Origin: CAZILM01 sp964625325
GTDB taxonomy: Bacteria > Patescibacteriota > Saccharimonadia > Saccharimonadales > CAYVSP01
Assembly: GCA_964625325.1 (NCBI GenBank)
Contig: CAZVBA010000036.1
Coordinates: 1-6,561 of the forward strand
Length of the DNA stretch: 6,561 nt
Direction: 5' to 3'
Shown: one piece after another, positions 5,496 through 6,561 of the stretch
Position numbering within the stretch: the first letter of the stretch is position 1
Layout of the letters: every line of letters begins with the position of its first letter
The notes under the pieces: generated by a model
Databases searched by the model: none
What the model saw: only the letters and a program-made list of their open reading frames with translations
What the model was told of the DNA's origin: nothing
Made by a program: the position numbers and the translations under genes

Positions 5496-6561
5496 TTAGT
5501 TTCAGGTCACGTTCTTTCCAGTCGGCCTGCCACTCAATCATCTCTATGCCTTGCTTAAATGACCGCTCTAACACCGGCGTCATCTTCGAGCGGAAGAAAT
5601 CTTTATAAGTCTTTAGGAAAGAGCGGTCGCTGAAGGAACGACCGGCATAGATCGGCATGCGATAGTAGCTGAGATCGGTACCCAGGTTGGTTTCCAGCCA
5701 GTCCCAGTGTTTGACCAGCCATTGCCACGTTAAGTGCTTGGCGTGGCGATTTAGGAAACTGTAAGCGATCCAATAAGCAGCATCCTGCAGTCGAACATCG
5801 TCGGTCGTAACCATCGCCAGGGCTTTTTTGATTAAGTCCGGTTGCTCAAAACCAGTAATGGCCGCGCACAGCGTCGTCCGCTCCTCACTCAACGTAGCAC
5901 TATTATGTAAGGCCACCAGCTTAGCAAAAGTTTTAGCGTCGCCATGCCTGGCTACGGTACCAAAGACGACACCGCGCAAATCAGGGTCAATATCCAAACC
6001 GCGGGCCAGTTGTTGGCGGCTGGCGCTGGTGCGCAAATCAGGCGGTACGTCTTCCGTATGTTTTATAGCGGCAAACAGTTCATGACAGCGTTTGACCACG
6101 GTTGGCTCATCAGCACTGGCGGCCAGACCAAGTACTATCGGCCGCATCAAGGTATCAAAGTGTAATTCTTTGGGCCGTCGTTTCCAGCCGAGGCGTTTTA
6201 ACTGCGGTGCGATCAAGCGCCGGATGTAGGGCTTCATACTCTCGCGCAAGGCTTCATCATCCATAGCTAATCGGAGTGAACCAATCAGGGTGGCGATAAC
6301 GTCCCAGACGGCGTAATTGTCCTCGTTACGGTAAACCTCCAGTAGATGAAGAACACTTAAAGTATCCAGGTAACCGGCCTTTGCCGCTTCGCCAGCGTCG
6401 TTTAGTAAGCCCAATCTGTCCAGGGGTGAAAGTTTGCCTTTAGTAATCAACTCACCTAACTGTTCTAAGTAGCCGGCATTGTAGATAGTCCTATAAAAGC
6501 CGCCGTCTTCACTGTTGAGCTTAAAATGTTGTGGTTCGGCTAAAGAATATGTCTGGGTTTG
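5467..6561 (-). CDS. M1-family aminopeptidase, C-terminal part (cut by right edge)
   Basis: The minus-strand frame is open from the right edge to TAG at 5467-5469, giving 364 residues. It enters at GGFYRTIYN, matching the conserved FYR-x-x-Y junction of the ERAP1-C/PepN C-terminal domain, and continues with LSPLDRLGLLNDAGEAA, a standard M1 signature after that junction. The rest is alpha-helical HEAT-like sequence with repeated A-x-x-L/W patterns, ending LIKRFFEQPA. The catalytic zinc domain (HExxH and GAMEN motifs) would lie upstream, outside the window, so activity cannot be judged. M1 enzymes release N-terminal amino acids from peptides, and the helical domain closes over the active site. 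The TTG at 6450 is internal, not a start: the frame continues 37 codons to the edge with family-like sequence. Candidate symbols such as pepN are not certain. The gene ends inside the convergent unknown gene. Confidence 0.88.
   Translation of the reverse strand, partial: QTQTYSLAEPQHFKLNSEDGGFYRTIYNAGYLEQLGELITKGKLSPLDRLGLLNDAGEAAKAGYLDTLSVLHLLEVYRNEDNYAVWDVIATLIGSLRLAMDDEALRESMKPYIRRLIAPQLKRLGWKRRPKELHFDTLMRPIVLGLAASADEPTVVKRCHELFAAIKHTEDVPPDLRTSASRQQLARGLDIDPDLRGVVFGTVARHGDAKTFAKLVALHNSATLSEERTTLCAAITGFEQPDLIKKALAMVTTDDVRLQDAAYWIAYSFLNRHAKHLTWQWLVKHWDWLETNLGTDLSYYRMPIYAGRSFSDRSFLKTYKDFFRSKMTPVLERSFKQGIEMIEWQADWKERDLKLIKRFFEQPA

Noticed and set aside
6448..6450. TTG at 6450 as start of the aminopeptidase gene
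   Set aside because: The same frame stays open for 37 more codons to the edge and contains the conserved FYR-x-x-Y junction, so the TTG is an internal leucine codon.
1..6561. CRISPR array, insertion sequence, tRNA, rRNA, riboswitch or toxin-antitoxin pair
   Set aside because: No regularly spaced repeats, terminal inverted repeats with a transposase, cloverleaf-like sequence, structured leader or paired small genes were seen.

Overview
The window reads as ordinary bacterial chromosome with roughly balanced GC and the standard genetic code (rnhB stops at TGA and no gene needs recoded TGA). Several traits suggest a small-genome Patescibacteria/CPR bacterium, possibly Saccharibacteria: a compact PilB-type ATPase without the zinc-binding cysteines, a stand-alone compact malic enzyme, a bL19 with a long acidic tail, tight gene packing and very few Shine-Dalgarno sites. 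This placement is an inference from gene style; no taxonomic marker was searched.

Layout, left to right. Bases 1-77 hold the start of a SpoU/TrmH-family RNA methyltransferase on the minus strand, cut by the window edge. Divergent from it across only 32 bp is a complete type IV pilus assembly ATPase (PilB/GspE family, plus strand). It meets a complete malic enzyme (minus strand) tail to tail with a 4-bp overlap. Past the malic enzyme start lies a plus-strand reading frame running into a run of exactly 100 N (3013-3112), a conventional scaffold-gap length. A short C-terminal coding tail emerges on the far side. Whether the two pieces are one gene cannot be decided.

Next is a conserved plus-strand cluster: rplS (bL19, with an extra ~70-residue charged tail), an intrinsic terminator, rnhB (RNase HII), and yraN (UPF0102 nuclease fold) overlapping rnhB by 4 bp. 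A 223-residue protein I do not recognise follows behind its own plausible promoter. It overlaps by 29 bp the 3' end of a minus-strand gene running off the right edge, which encodes the C-terminal (ERAP1-C-like, HEAT-type) part of an M1-family aminopeptidase.

Functions are mostly housekeeping: RNA modification, ribosome structure, RNA-DNA hybrid removal, malate-pyruvate conversion and peptide breakdown, plus one motility/adhesion/DNA-uptake motor. I saw no mobile element, CRISPR array, tRNA or rRNA, and no convincing new multi-gene system. The points most worth a second look are the unknown 223-residue protein, the bL19 tail, the repeated placement of -10-like boxes a few bases before start codons (possible leaderless transcription), and whatever lies in the assembly gap.
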